Assembly (NCBI GenBank): GCA_021773195.1
Contig: JAJFKN010000003.1
Location: forward strand, 33,372-97,371
DNA from: Gammaproteobacteria bacterium
GTDB lineage: Bacteria; Pseudomonadota; Gammaproteobacteria; JAKBBU01
Reading direction: 5' to 3'
Length of the DNA: 64,000 nucleotides
Made by a program: the position numbers and the translations under genes. The notes beneath the pieces were generated by a model. The model was given only the letters and a program-made list of their open reading frames with translations. It made no database searches and was not told where the DNA came from. This document shows, piece by piece, positions 27,101 to 35,387 of the stretch; the stretch's first letter is position 1, and each line of letters opens with the position of its first letter.

Positions 27101-30100
27101 AATACCACCAAAGGTATTATTTGCAAAAAGTGAGTCTTCACCATTGACGTAATTATTGGTAATGGAAACCGTCGCACTTTGAATGGTATCGAAGATATTA
27201 CTGTCCACTAGTATTTGCGGACCAATCAGCGCACCCGTGCCACCTACAGCCACATACTGCCCAACCACAGGATGCTGATAAGAAGAAATATGCAAGGTAT
27301 AATCATCACCGGGGTCTAAGAAACCACTATTAATAGGGGTGTTGCCACCATTATTCATGTCCGTAATGTCTTTACTCACACCAATGCGGTATTGACCACT
27401 GCTAAGGCTATCGATGTCAATAATACCCGTATCACTGGATTGAATCAGCGTACCACCTGAAGTATACAGGGCTACGGCAGCACCTTCTACGCCTGGTGCA
27501 TCCAAATTCAAGACGGCGCGGCCTGTTGTGAATTGAATGAAGGCATAATAATCGGCCGTGCCTTCACCGGCGCCAGCAATGGTCACATGGGGGTAGAATT
27601 GTGAAATGTCATTGCCGTATTGGTCCACAATGTTAGAATTAGCATCAAGGATCCAATTTTCATAGTTGGTGCGTTGGCGCCCACCACTGAGATCTTGGTT
27701 ACTGCCACCATCGATGTCTAAATCCAATAATTCAGGTTCGGGGTTGAAACTAATGGAAGTATTAGTAACCGCACTATTAATGGTGATATCTAAAGTGGCC
27801 GTATCGGTACCACCGAAATCATCGTATAGGGTGTAGGTAAAGGTTTCGATAACGCTTTGACCTAAAAGCAAAGCTTGCAAAGTCGCATTACCTTCATCCA
27901 CATCATAGGTATAAGAACCATCAGTACCCCAGGCGGTAATACTACCGTACATTCCTGTCACCGTATCACCCACATCAAACTCTGATTCAACGGCTGAGAC
28001 ATAGCCTAATGTAATGAAAGAGCTGCCCGTATCGGGATCGCTGTCGATGCCTGCACCATCATCGTCAGTTAATACATTACCTGCAATAGTCCCCGTATTA
28101 TCTGCAACCACACTGTTGGTATTATCAGTGGCAACCGGCGCATCGTTTCGCCCGTAAATATCAATGGTAATACTACCAGCATCCGTAGCCCCATGCTCAT
28201 CTTCCACCACATAGGTTAAAGTATCTTGAATCATGTCACCGGCTGCTAGAGCAATTACCGTGGCATGGTTATAATAGTTTTCATAAGTCACTTGCCCTGC
28301 TGTATTGATACTGTAATTAAGGCCTAACACACCGGACGTGTCAGCTTTCGCTTGAGTTGTTAATACCGCACCATTATCCGTATCGGTGTCGTTAGCCAAC
28401 ACATCGAAGATAAAATCGGAGAAGCCACTCAATTCTAGATTGACATTATCTATACCGAAGCTTTCATTGACGCCGCCTTGCCAACCGGCACCGTCGGCAA
28501 ACCAATCAATAGTCAATGTATTAGCACTGTGAGCTACATTAGTGAAATTAGCAATACCGCTCATGTCAAAACCTGTATCACCGAATCCATTGATTGCACT
28601 GAAGCCAAGCTCAACCATATCGGCAATCACAGCAGGTGTGCCAGGATTGAAGTCACCACTAGAAAGACTGATATGGTGAATGGATTGATCAAACAGGGAA
28701 ACGGCATCCAATTCCACATTGAAAAAGTCCGGTCCATTTTGCGCTGGGGCATCGTTACCATCCCAAGTATCAATAATGGCTGCTAAGAAATTGATATCTA
28801 TACTGGTATGAGGCGCTAAGTCAGCTAGACTCAATGTGGTTGCCTGGCCAGGGATAGTAGCATCATCATTATGAATGAAATTACCTGCAAAGGTATAAGT
28901 ACCGTTACCATATCCTGCATAACCCTGAACGCTTTCCACATCACCCACTCCTGTGTAACCAGAAGGCAAAGCAGGACCTGCCGCACTAAAGTCTTCGTAA
29001 TAACCTAAACGCAATGTAAGCGCATCAGCCGCGGCTACAGGATCGTCGTTCACACCATTGATGGTGATAACTAAGTCTGCCGTGTCCGTAAGGAAGCTTG
29101 TATCAGCGAGGGTATAAGTGAAGGTGTCCGTTAAGGACTCACCATCCGCTAAAGCTATTACTGCCGCGTTGCCATTATCCACAGTATAATCATAGAAACC
29201 ATCGTCTCCCCAGTCTAATGTACCGTAGTCACCTATGACATCATTAGCATCATTTACTACACCGTCGATTTCAGTAAGTTTTATGTTATGACCTTCAGGG
29301 TCAGAATCCACTCCAGAACCATCATCATCGTCACGCATGTTACCTGACACAGGGGCACCAGCACCTTCCAGAATAGTATTGCTATTATCCGTAGCAATGG
29401 GTGCATCATTGACGCCATCAATGGTAAATTCTAAGGTGGCCGTATCCGTAGCGCCATGTTCATCTTGAACTACATAGGTAAAGGTATCTACCAGACTTTC
29501 ACCCACATCCAATCCATTAATCACGGTGCTATTCACATCGATGGTATAAGTATAGGAACCATCGATAGCCCAATCTAAGGTACCCAGGTCGCTGGCAAAG
29601 CCTACAGATTGGTTAGGCAAGTTATACCCTGATTGATCGCCACCGGGTATGGTAAAACTGGTGGCATTGAAAACAAATCCTGGAGCCGTTGCTGCTAAGT
29701 TAGGAGTTTCCACCACACCTAAGAATGGGTGCCCATCACCGGCCCAATAGACCTTGCCGTCGTGGGCTAGCTTAGGACCACCGTATCCTGCGATACCACT
29801 CAATAGGGTTATAACGGGACTGGCGGGATTGGTGATATCCGCTTGATACACTTGCCCTAACATCCCTTCCGTGCCTAATGTATAGTACAGTTTGGTACCA
29901 TCAGGTGAGAATGCCGTGGTATACCCAATGTGTGTTTGAGGCACAATGATGTCAACGTTGGATACCATACCCGTGGTTTGATCAAAGTCAGCCACGGAAA
30001 GATGTGAAAATGTTGTACTGTTGTGATAGCTTATTGCTAATTTCGAATAATCTTCTGAGTGCACAATGGCACTGGTCTGAGGACTAACTGCAAATAAACC

Positions 30101-33100
30101 CGTATTGCTTGCCACAGGTGATGCAGATACACCTGAAGCATTGACCAGGTAAGCATTAATTACATCGGCATCATTAAAAGTTAATATCCAATAATCCGTA
30201 CCATTACTGTGTGGCATAATCCCCAAGGCTTCACCGAATGTACCATCGCTTACTCCCGCATTAAGATCCGCATTCAAGGTGGTCACCGTACCATGAGCTC
30301 CCATGGTCAAGTCCACAACGGAATATTTAACCCCGCCGCCGGAGATTGCGAAGTTACCATCAAAGTTTTCATCATTACCATTAGTAAAGACATAGAACTG
30401 AGAATTATCCGTCACGCCGGGTACGGGTGCTATCAATGCGGACTGCGTTGCTACGGGGGCACCATCTAATTGATTGGATATGAGACCATGGGTTTGACCA
30501 TTGTAGAGTGAATTCCCATCGGTATAGAGTAGCAAATCACCGCTGTAGGGATTCGTATATACAGCACCGCCTTCCGTATTGGTACTGTCATTGGTGACAG
30601 CACTAAAGACAGGGGAGGCACCACTAAAGTCAAGTTCAAAATGTTTATTAGCGTCACCCGTCCACCAAACTTGATCATAAGCAGTGCTAGTAATAGTGTT
30701 TACCACATCCACTGCGGCATTAGTTTCACCATTGACACTCAAAATCGTTAAGGTAGCACCATTATCCACATCGGAATCTGTACCATGACCATCGTCATCG
30801 GTGATCATATTACCCGCTGTAACAGCGGTATTTTCACTGACGGTGACATCATTATTGGTAGCAACAGGGTCATCATTGGCACCATCAATGGTAATGGTTA
30901 GCGTTTCTGTATCCGTTAAACCAGCGGGGTCACGTACAGTATAAGTGAATACATCATTGAGGCTTTCGCCAATATTAAGTGCTTGTACTGTTGCGTTGCC
31001 ATTATCCACGCTGTAACTGTAACTACCATTAACTCCCCAATCCAAGGTCCCGTACATACCCACCACGTCATTGGCTTCGTTAGTTTCTGCATCCATTTGC
31101 GATACAGTGAGCAGCGCCGTTTCACCCGTGTCAAGATCAGAATCCGTACCCGCACCGTCATCGTCGGTAAGCACATTACCACCCACAGGCGCTACCGCAT
31201 CTTCCACAATGCTGTTGCTGTTGGCCGTGGCTGTGGGGGCGTCATTGGCCCCGTCGATGGTGATGGTTAAGGTGGCCGTATCCGTCAAACCGCCGGGGTC
31301 TCTTACAGTGTAAGTGAAGATATCATCAATGCTTTGACCCACGGCTAAGGCTTGTACCGTGGCGTTGCCATTATCCACGCTGTAACTGTAAGTGCCATTT
31401 GTGCCCCAATCCAAGGTCCCGTACATACCCACCACGTCATTGGCTTCGTTAGTTTCTGCATCCATTTGCGATACAGTGAGCAAGGCTGTTTCGCCTGCAT
31501 CCACATCGCTGTCCGTACCCGCACCATCATCGTCGGTAAGCACATTGCCACCCACAGGCGCCACAGCATCTTCCACAATGCTGTTGCTGTTGGCCGTGGC
31601 CGTGGGGTTTTCATTCACATTGGTGGTGGTGATGACGAAGGCTTCTTGATAGGTGAGCGTGCCGGGATCTGTGGCCGTCACGGTAATGTTCACTGTGGGC
31701 TCGGTTTCAAAGTCTAAGGCTTGGCCGGCTTTTAATTTCAATTGACCGCCCACCACTTCAAAGCGGCCATCGTTGACGGTGTAAGTGAGCGCAGCGGAAT
31801 CCCCGGCGTCGGGGTCGGTGCCCGTGACGTTACCGATGACGGCGGCCACAGCATTTTCAGCCACTGTCAAATTGCTTATAGCGATATCCGTTGGCGCTTC
31901 ATTCACATCTACCACATTAATGGTAAAGGCTTTTAAGAAATTTAAACCACCAGCATCGGTGGTGGTTATATTCATGTTAATGGTGGGCTCGGTCTCAAAG
32001 TCAATGGTTTGGCCTGCAGCCAGTTTTAAAACCCCACCCGTCGTAATAAATCGGGCGTCACTGGATAAATAAGTATGACTATCGACAGCGTCGAGATCTG
32101 AGGTACTTAAGATCCCTACAGTTGCACCATCACTTTCTTCGTTCAAAGAAACAGACGTCAAATCAATGTCAAAAGGCGCTTCATTATCATTAGTTATGAT
32201 AAGAATAAAATTTTCTACGAAAGTATTGCCCGCGACATCGGTTACTTGAATACTGAAATTCACGAAGGGTGTGGTCTCAAAATCAAAACTGACGCCAGGG
32301 GCCACTTTCAAATTTCCTGAGTCATGAATGAGGCGAGCATCACTGATAAGGTAAGTAAAGAGTTCCCCTGGCGTGGGGTCTACTGCACCTAAAGCACCTA
32401 CGATGGGACCCAAGTCATTCTCGCTAACCACTAGCGCCGTAAGCGTAATATCCGTAGGACCTTCATTAACTGGGTCTGGCTCAGGTTCTGGCTCTAGCTC
32501 AGGTTCAGGTAAGGGGTCTTGCACATCGGGTTCTGGCTTGGCTAATACGGGGATCTTAATTTCTGGTTTTGATAATTCAATGTCTTTAATATCCGTAGCG
32601 TCCAAAAATGTCTTTCGGCCTTCAGGTACTATGGGCTGATTGGGTGGAGACCCAGGCCCGGAAAGAGTATATCCCTCTTGTGGAGCTGACTGTTGATTGC
32701 CAGAACCAGTCACTGCTTCTTTACCCGTTTCTATTTCTCTTGCAATAAAGTTCTGTTCTCTCCCTGATGATTGACCTTTTGTGACAGCTAAGGCATCTGA
32801 ACTGGCAAAAAACCCGGCCGCTAAGGTAGCAATAACTTGAGCGTATACAGGTTGTGAACCTTGATGCACGTATGAAAAATTATTATAACTGCTGGGCATG
32901 CGCGTCATGGAACCAGACGCTGAGAATGACATAGCTGTCATGACTCGAGGGCCAGAGGATTTTGCACCACCATCGCCACCTTCTTGAGATTCACGACCAC
33001 CTTTTTTACCGCCGCCACCGCTGCGCTTAGAACCTTTAAAACTATCGCTAGCTTGAATCCGACCTATCATCCCTGAACGGCGTCTATCGGCTTTGCTTTC

Positions 33101-33280
33101 TGAATCCCCACCTTCTTGAATACTTTGTAACTCTTCTCTTTCCATTTCATCATCGAATTCTTGAAACTCGATAAACATGGCATTCTTCAAAGACTCTAAT
33201 TCAGATTGAGACTCAGCGCGGTCATCTTTATTGAGATTACCGTTGTTGGATTTTTTGTTTGGGTCTTTATCCGACGCCAT
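24107..33280 (-). CDS. Giant type I-secreted repeat adhesin (cadherin/VCBS/RTX), 3057 aa
   Basis: There is no signal peptide. The N-terminal 170 residues are charged and Gly-rich with one hydrophobic stretch (QVIATLAAGFFASSDALAV), followed by a Pro-Glu-rich linker (248-272). Three cadherin-like repeats (about 275-555) precede a series of VCBS repeats, several of them in tandem. Inserted modules are: a beta-propeller-like segment (about 860-1230); two related jelly-roll-like domains (about 1427-1620 and 2640-2827); and two near-copies of a PPC-like domain (about 1876-2003 and 2267-2397). The C-terminus has RTX-like calcium-binding repeats (about 2905-2965: GETINGNDAIDVIFSFDGDD) and a type I export tail. 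AAAGG precedes the ATG. The divergent exporter operon begins 418 bp away. It most likely mediates surface adhesion or biofilm formation; its ligand is unknown. Confidence 0.92.
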   Translation of the reverse strand: MASDKDPNKKSNNGNLNKDDRAESQSELESLKNAMFIEFQEFDDEMEREELQSIQEGGDSESKADRRRSGMIGRIQASDSFKGSKRSGGGGKKGGRESQEGGDGGAKSSGPRVMTAMSFSASGSMTRMPSSYNNFSYVHQGSQPVYAQVIATLAAGFFASSDALAVTKGQSSGREQNFIAREIETGKEAVTGSGNQQSAPQEGYTLSGPGSPPNQPIVPEGRKTFLDATDIKDIELSKPEIKIPVLAKPEPDVQDPLPEPELEPEPEPDPVNEGPTDITLTALVVSENDLGPIVGALGAVDPTPGELFTYLISDARLIHDSGNLKVAPGVSFDFETTPFVNFSIQVTDVAGNTFVENFILIITNDNEAPFDIDLTSVSLNEESDGATVGILSTSDLDAVDSHTYLSSDARFITTGGVLKLAAGQTIDFETEPTINMNITTTDAGGLNFLKAFTINVVDVNEAPTDIAISNLTVAENAVAAVIGNVTGTDPDAGDSAALTYTVNDGRFEVVGGQLKLKAGQALDFETEPTVNITVTATDPGTLTYQEAFVITTTNVNENPTATANSNSIVEDAVAPVGGNVLTDDDGAGTDSDVDAGETALLTVSQMDAETNEANDVVGMYGTLDWGTNGTYSYSVDNGNATVQALAVGQSIDDIFTYTVRDPGGLTDTATLTITIDGANDAPTATANSNSIVEDAVAPVGGNVLTDDDGAGTDSDLDTGETALLTVSQMDAETNEANDVVGMYGTLDWGVNGSYSYSVDNGNATVQALNIGESLNDVFTYTVRDPAGLTDTETLTITIDGANDDPVATNNDVTVSENTAVTAGNMITDDDGHGTDSDVDNGATLTILSVNGETNAAVDVVNTITSTAYDQVWWTGDANKHFELDFSGASPVFSAVTNDSTNTEGGAVYTNPYSGDLLLYTDGNSLYNGQTHGLISNQLDGAPVATQSALIAPVPGVTDNSQFYVFTNGNDENFDGNFAISGGGVKYSVVDLTMGAHGTVTTLNADLNAGVSDGTFGEALGIMPHSNGTDYWILTFNDADVINAYLVNASGVSASPVASNTGLFAVSPQTSAIVHSEDYSKLAISYHNSTTFSHLSVADFDQTTGMVSNVDIIVPQTHIGYTTAFSPDGTKLYYTLGTEGMLGQVYQADITNPASPVITLLSGIAGYGGPKLAHDGKVYWAGDGHPFLGVVETPNLAATAPGFVFNATSFTIPGGDQSGYNLPNQSVGFASDLGTLDWAIDGSYTYTIDVNSTVINGLDVGESLVDTFTYVVQDEHGATDTATLEFTIDGVNDAPIATDNSNTILEGAGAPVSGNMRDDDDGSGVDSDPEGHNIKLTEIDGVVNDANDVIGDYGTLDWGDDGFYDYTVDNGNAAVIALADGESLTDTFTYTLADTSFLTDTADLVITINGVNDDPVAAADALTLRLGYYEDFSAAGPALPSGYTGVGDVESVQGYAGYGNGTYTFAGNFIHNDDATIPGQATTLSLADLAPHTSIDINFLAAIIDTWDGNDAPAQNGPDFFNVELDAVSLFDQSIHHISLSSGDFNPGTPAVIADMVELGFSAINGFGDTGFDMSGIANFTNVAHSANTLTIDWFADGAGWQGGVNESFGIDNVNLELSGFSDFIFDVLANDTDTDNGAVLTTQAKADTSGVLGLNYSINTAGQVTYENYYNHATVIALAAGDMIQDTLTYVVEDEHGATDAGSITIDIYGRNDAPVATDNTNSVVADNTGTIAGNVLTDDDGAGIDSDPDTGSSFITLGYVSAVESEFDVGDTVTGMYGSITAWGTDGSYTYDVDEGNATLQALLLGQSVIETFTYTLYDDFGGTDTATLDITINSAVTNTSISFNPEPELLDLDIDGGSNQDLSGGRQRTNYENWILDANSNIVDQYGNDISQFYPHVTIAGAGEGTADYYAFIQFTTGRAVLNLDAPGVEGAAVALYTSGGTLIQSSDTGIIDIDSLSSGQYRIGVSKDITDMNNGGNTPINSGFLDPGDDYTLHISSYQHPVVGQYVAVGGTGALIGPQILVDSNIFDTIQSATVSITNNYVNGEDSLFANNTFGGISQNFVAGTGILTLSGEASHDDYQKTLNEVAYGNSGGSNPNNNTRTVEIQINDGSTSSNTLSMDIEVFDDDSEPTDIVLSSNTVNENAVGAVIGDLTVTDVDDTAHTFLLSDNRFEIVGVNNTLQLKAGESLDYETETSVVINVRAFGSELSEYDEDMTINVNDITPEAPVISFKTDLTENDNDDTGGSNDVITFGGAQSLFTRYWSYDSNSSVVDSYGNDVSTFYPHMTVNGTGDGTADYYRFVQLDTGRFVASVESDVTGISMALYNASGTLIGSSDTGVLDIDSLTGGGGGVPYILGVSKDINDMNNGGTTPIDSGFLEAGDEYTLHVSSYKFPDANQYLSESFNTAALFGSRLELDAETTNLVGATVSITNNHVQAQDNLQAFTGTVGGIGDSYNSTSGVLTLSGTASLADYEETINRVLYENFAGTPTNNTREITVQVDDGTTLSTPFVFSFDVVADDLEPTDMTLSSLTVDENTAGGTVGDITVTDADDATHTFLVDDSRFEVTGVNNTLKLKSGEILDEETEPSIMINVRAFGSQNSEYGETFTVTVNDLNDAPVTEEDVVMASITTNSFYAEDFSGGTAPNFTGDFTLYAAGSFAGLGNDGNVFADNVIVHENENNPLTLTLSGLGAHDYISVRSLMATIDGWDGLGVTDDDLMVSVDTVTYFSETLDDYDPTDSTYGPLSELLPIVLLHNQDIFDQAGFPESAYDFTAEQDLLAIPHTSANLTVEWSMTATGREELMLDNVEIEGHSLSAFDVTPLTNDSDVEQSLNVSTFDATSKLGASITLNGVNTLNYDPNANGGTAAESLLSDLDNFDRFHYTASDGVGGTTEEEVIILGRNGIAGTGAGETINGNDAIDVIFSFDGDDTVNAGKSGDVIDTGKGINDIAYGEEGSDTFLFEMGDEGATFNGGFGAAWTDLIILENLSFQPSATLNGPNSWVLEVDGVAQTVAGGVNELFLGQDKDGVISIQGSDGTVETLTFDDVEQVKWNTTY
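30839..31576 (-). repeat. Tandem 369-bp VCBS repeat pair within the adhesin gene
   Basis: Two adjacent units of exactly 369 bp (123 codons) meet at 31207/31208. Each encodes a full VCBS repeat starting VEDAVAPVGGNVLTDDDGAG. One stretch of 79 bp is identical between copies (31035-31113 and 31404-31482), which points to recent duplication or gene conversion. The repeat number may vary between strains. Confidence 0.85.
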
Positions 33281-33698
33281 GCTTCAACCTTTGGTGAATG
33301 AGAAAGAATCCTTTTATATATATGAAAGCGACAACATTCCGTTATCGCTATATGCTAGTAAAATTTATTATCCATAAAAAACTTGACACAATTTTCCCTT
33401 ACCTATAATTATAGGCGATATATAGGCATATTTATGCAAAAATTGTTGTATAAACAAAGTCGATAGACTGGAATATTATGATTTATGGCTTATACTTGGC
33501 ACTGAGTTCATTACATTCCAAAGTAACTCTTTGATTTATTGGCCCCTTCAAACGATCATTTTAATCTAAAAAAATAACTCTTCTATAAATCAATAACATA
33601 TAGACACACAAAAATTTATTTTATTAATTGCTATCTCGGCGACAGAAACATTACATTATCTGGATAATCCATACTTCTGATATATACTGATAGGCACT
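33281..33698. promoter_or_regulatory. Divergent control region between adhesin and exporter operon
   Basis: This 418-bp, very AT-rich region contains no gene. A perfect 14-bp palindrome, CCTATAATTATAGG (33403-33416), supplies a TATAAT on each strand. Rightward, TTGACA at 33383-33388 lies 15 bp before TATAAT, slightly short. Leftward, TTGCAT (33434-33439 read on the minus strand) lies 18 bp from TATAAT. The two promoters therefore appear to overlap, which would couple adhesin and exporter expression (inference). The rightward leader is almost 290 nt long, and I see no riboswitch in it. Confidence 0.45.
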
Positions 33699-35375
33699 AT
33701 GTTTTTTAATAAAAAAGTTATAAATGAGAAAATTTCTCAATTACGTCCTTGGGGGTCTAAATCAGATGTCCTTGTTGGCTTAATTATATCTTCACTTTTT
33801 ATTAATATATTAACTTTAGCCTTTCCATTAACGCTACTACAGGTCTATGATCGCATTATTCCCAACTCTGCTTTACACACTCTATTACTCTTGGTAATAG
33901 GGGTAGGCATAGCACTTCTTCTGGAAAGCTTATTAAGAGTGGCTCGTTCACTCGTTAGCGCATGGGCAGATTCACGCTTTGAACATATAAGCAGTTGTAA
34001 TGCGCTCTACCGACTCTTATCCTCCAAGCTGGTGGATTATGAAGAAGATGGTGCCGGTGCTCATTTCGAACGATTAAATTCCGTTAATACTATGAAGGAA
34101 TTTTATGGTGGCCAAGCTATCGTTGGTCTATTTGATTTGCCTTTCGTCTTTCTGTTCCTATTTCTCATTGGGTACATCGGTGGAATTTTAGTTCTGGTGC
34201 CCATAGTAATGCTAATAGGATTCAGCATCAGTGCCGTGATGCTTGGGAGAAAATTACATTCTGCCATCCAAATTCGTAAAGAGCTGGACGACCATCGATT
34301 AAACTTTCTTGTTCAATTGATCACAGGAATCCACACAATTAAAGCTATGGCAATGGAAGCCCCCATGCTAAGGCGTTATGAACGATTGTTGAAAAGCAGC
34401 ATGTTAAGCGACCACTTCACCAGTGTAACTTCATCTAATAGTGTTTCCATGAGTTCTTTTTCAAACCAAATGGTGATGATACTAGTCGTCGCTTTTGGTT
34501 CAACCATGGTAATTAGCGGGAGCCTTAGTGTCGGTGGATTAGCTGCTTGTACCCTTTTAGCGGGGAGAACACTACAACCTGTTAGCCGCCTAATGGGTAT
34601 ATGGACTCGCCTTCAATCTATTACAATTGCTGAAAAACGCTTGAAGAAAATTCATGAATTAATCCCGGAAGATAAACCCGGTGCTGTTCCCATGCCGACT
34701 ATTAAAGGTAATATCACCATGCATGATGTTAGCTTTAGATACAGCGACGATGCTCCATGGATATTAGATAAAGCAAGTCTATCAATTAAAGCAGGTGAAA
34801 CGATTGCTTTACAAGGTGAGAATGAATCCGGTAAAACCAGCCTTCTCTGGTTGCTCATGGCCGGCCTTGAAACTAGTCAAGGTGAAATTCGTATTGACGA
34901 AGCAAACATCGCAAATGTAAAAGGTGACACGCTGCGCCGACAAATTGCCTACTTACCACAAAAAGGTGTGCTATTCGAAGGCACCATTATGGATAACATC
35001 ACCATGTTTCGCTCTGAATCAACATTGAAAGATAAAGCACGAGCACTTGCAACTGAGCTGGAATACGATAGTTTAATCACTCATTTGCCTAGAGGTTATG
35101 AAACAATGGTAGGGAACAGAGCGGTTGACTTTATGCCTCGAGGTATCGCACAGAGAATTTGCATAACTAGAGCATTATTGAATGATCCGAAAATTATACT
35201 TTTTGACGAAGCAAATATCTCTGTGGACAGGCATGCTGATGCCATTCTTAGAGACTTTCTTGAAAAATATAAAAAAGACAAGACTCTCATCATAATCAGT
35301 TACAATCAAGATTACTTGAGTTTAGCCGATAAAACATACCGATTGGAAAAGGGAATATTGACTTTGGTCAATTAA
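33699..35375 (+). CDS. Type I secretion ABC protein 1, degenerate ATPase motifs
   Basis: The 558-residue half-transporter has a membrane domain of about 300 residues, without a C39-like domain, followed by an ATPase domain. Walker A is GENESGKTS (about 372-380). The signature, normally LSGGQ, reads MPRGIAQRICITRAL (about 478). Walker B is IILFDEANIS, with the usual Pro after Asp-Glu missing. The H-loop region is LIIISYNQDYL, lacking the switch histidine. These substitutions are visible and suggest poor hydrolysis. It lies first in a three-gene rightward operon, 12 bp before a second ABC protein, and probably forms a heterodimer with it to export the giant adhesin (inference). Confidence 0.85.
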   Translation: MFFNKKVINEKISQLRPWGSKSDVLVGLIISSLFINILTLAFPLTLLQVYDRIIPNSALHTLLLLVIGVGIALLLESLLRVARSLVSAWADSRFEHISSCNALYRLLSSKLVDYEEDGAGAHFERLNSVNTMKEFYGGQAIVGLFDLPFVFLFLFLIGYIGGILVLVPIVMLIGFSISAVMLGRKLHSAIQIRKELDDHRLNFLVQLITGIHTIKAMAMEAPMLRRYERLLKSSMLSDHFTSVTSSNSVSMSSFSNQMVMILVVAFGSTMVISGSLSVGGLAACTLLAGRTLQPVSRLMGIWTRLQSITIAEKRLKKIHELIPEDKPGAVPMPTIKGNITMHDVSFRYSDDAPWILDKASLSIKAGETIALQGENESGKTSLLWLLMAGLETSQGEIRIDEANIANVKGDTLRRQIAYLPQKGVLFEGTIMDNITMFRSESTLKDKARALATELEYDSLITHLPRGYETMVGNRAVDFMPRGIAQRICITRALLNDPKIILFDEANISVDRHADAILRDFLEKYKKDKTLIIISYNQDYLSLADKTYRLEKGILTLVN

Positions 35376-35387
35376 CGGGGAAGCCAA

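Noticed and set aside
31352..31717. 121-codon and similar rightward frames inside the adhesin gene
   Set aside because: They are antisense shadows produced by the repetitive codons of the VCBS repeats and recur with the same 369-bp period.
24107..33280. LapG-type cleavage site (TAAG/PAAG) in the adhesin N-terminus
   Set aside because: The hydrophobic segment contains LAAG, but the context is not the usual retention module and no lapD or lapG gene is in the window.
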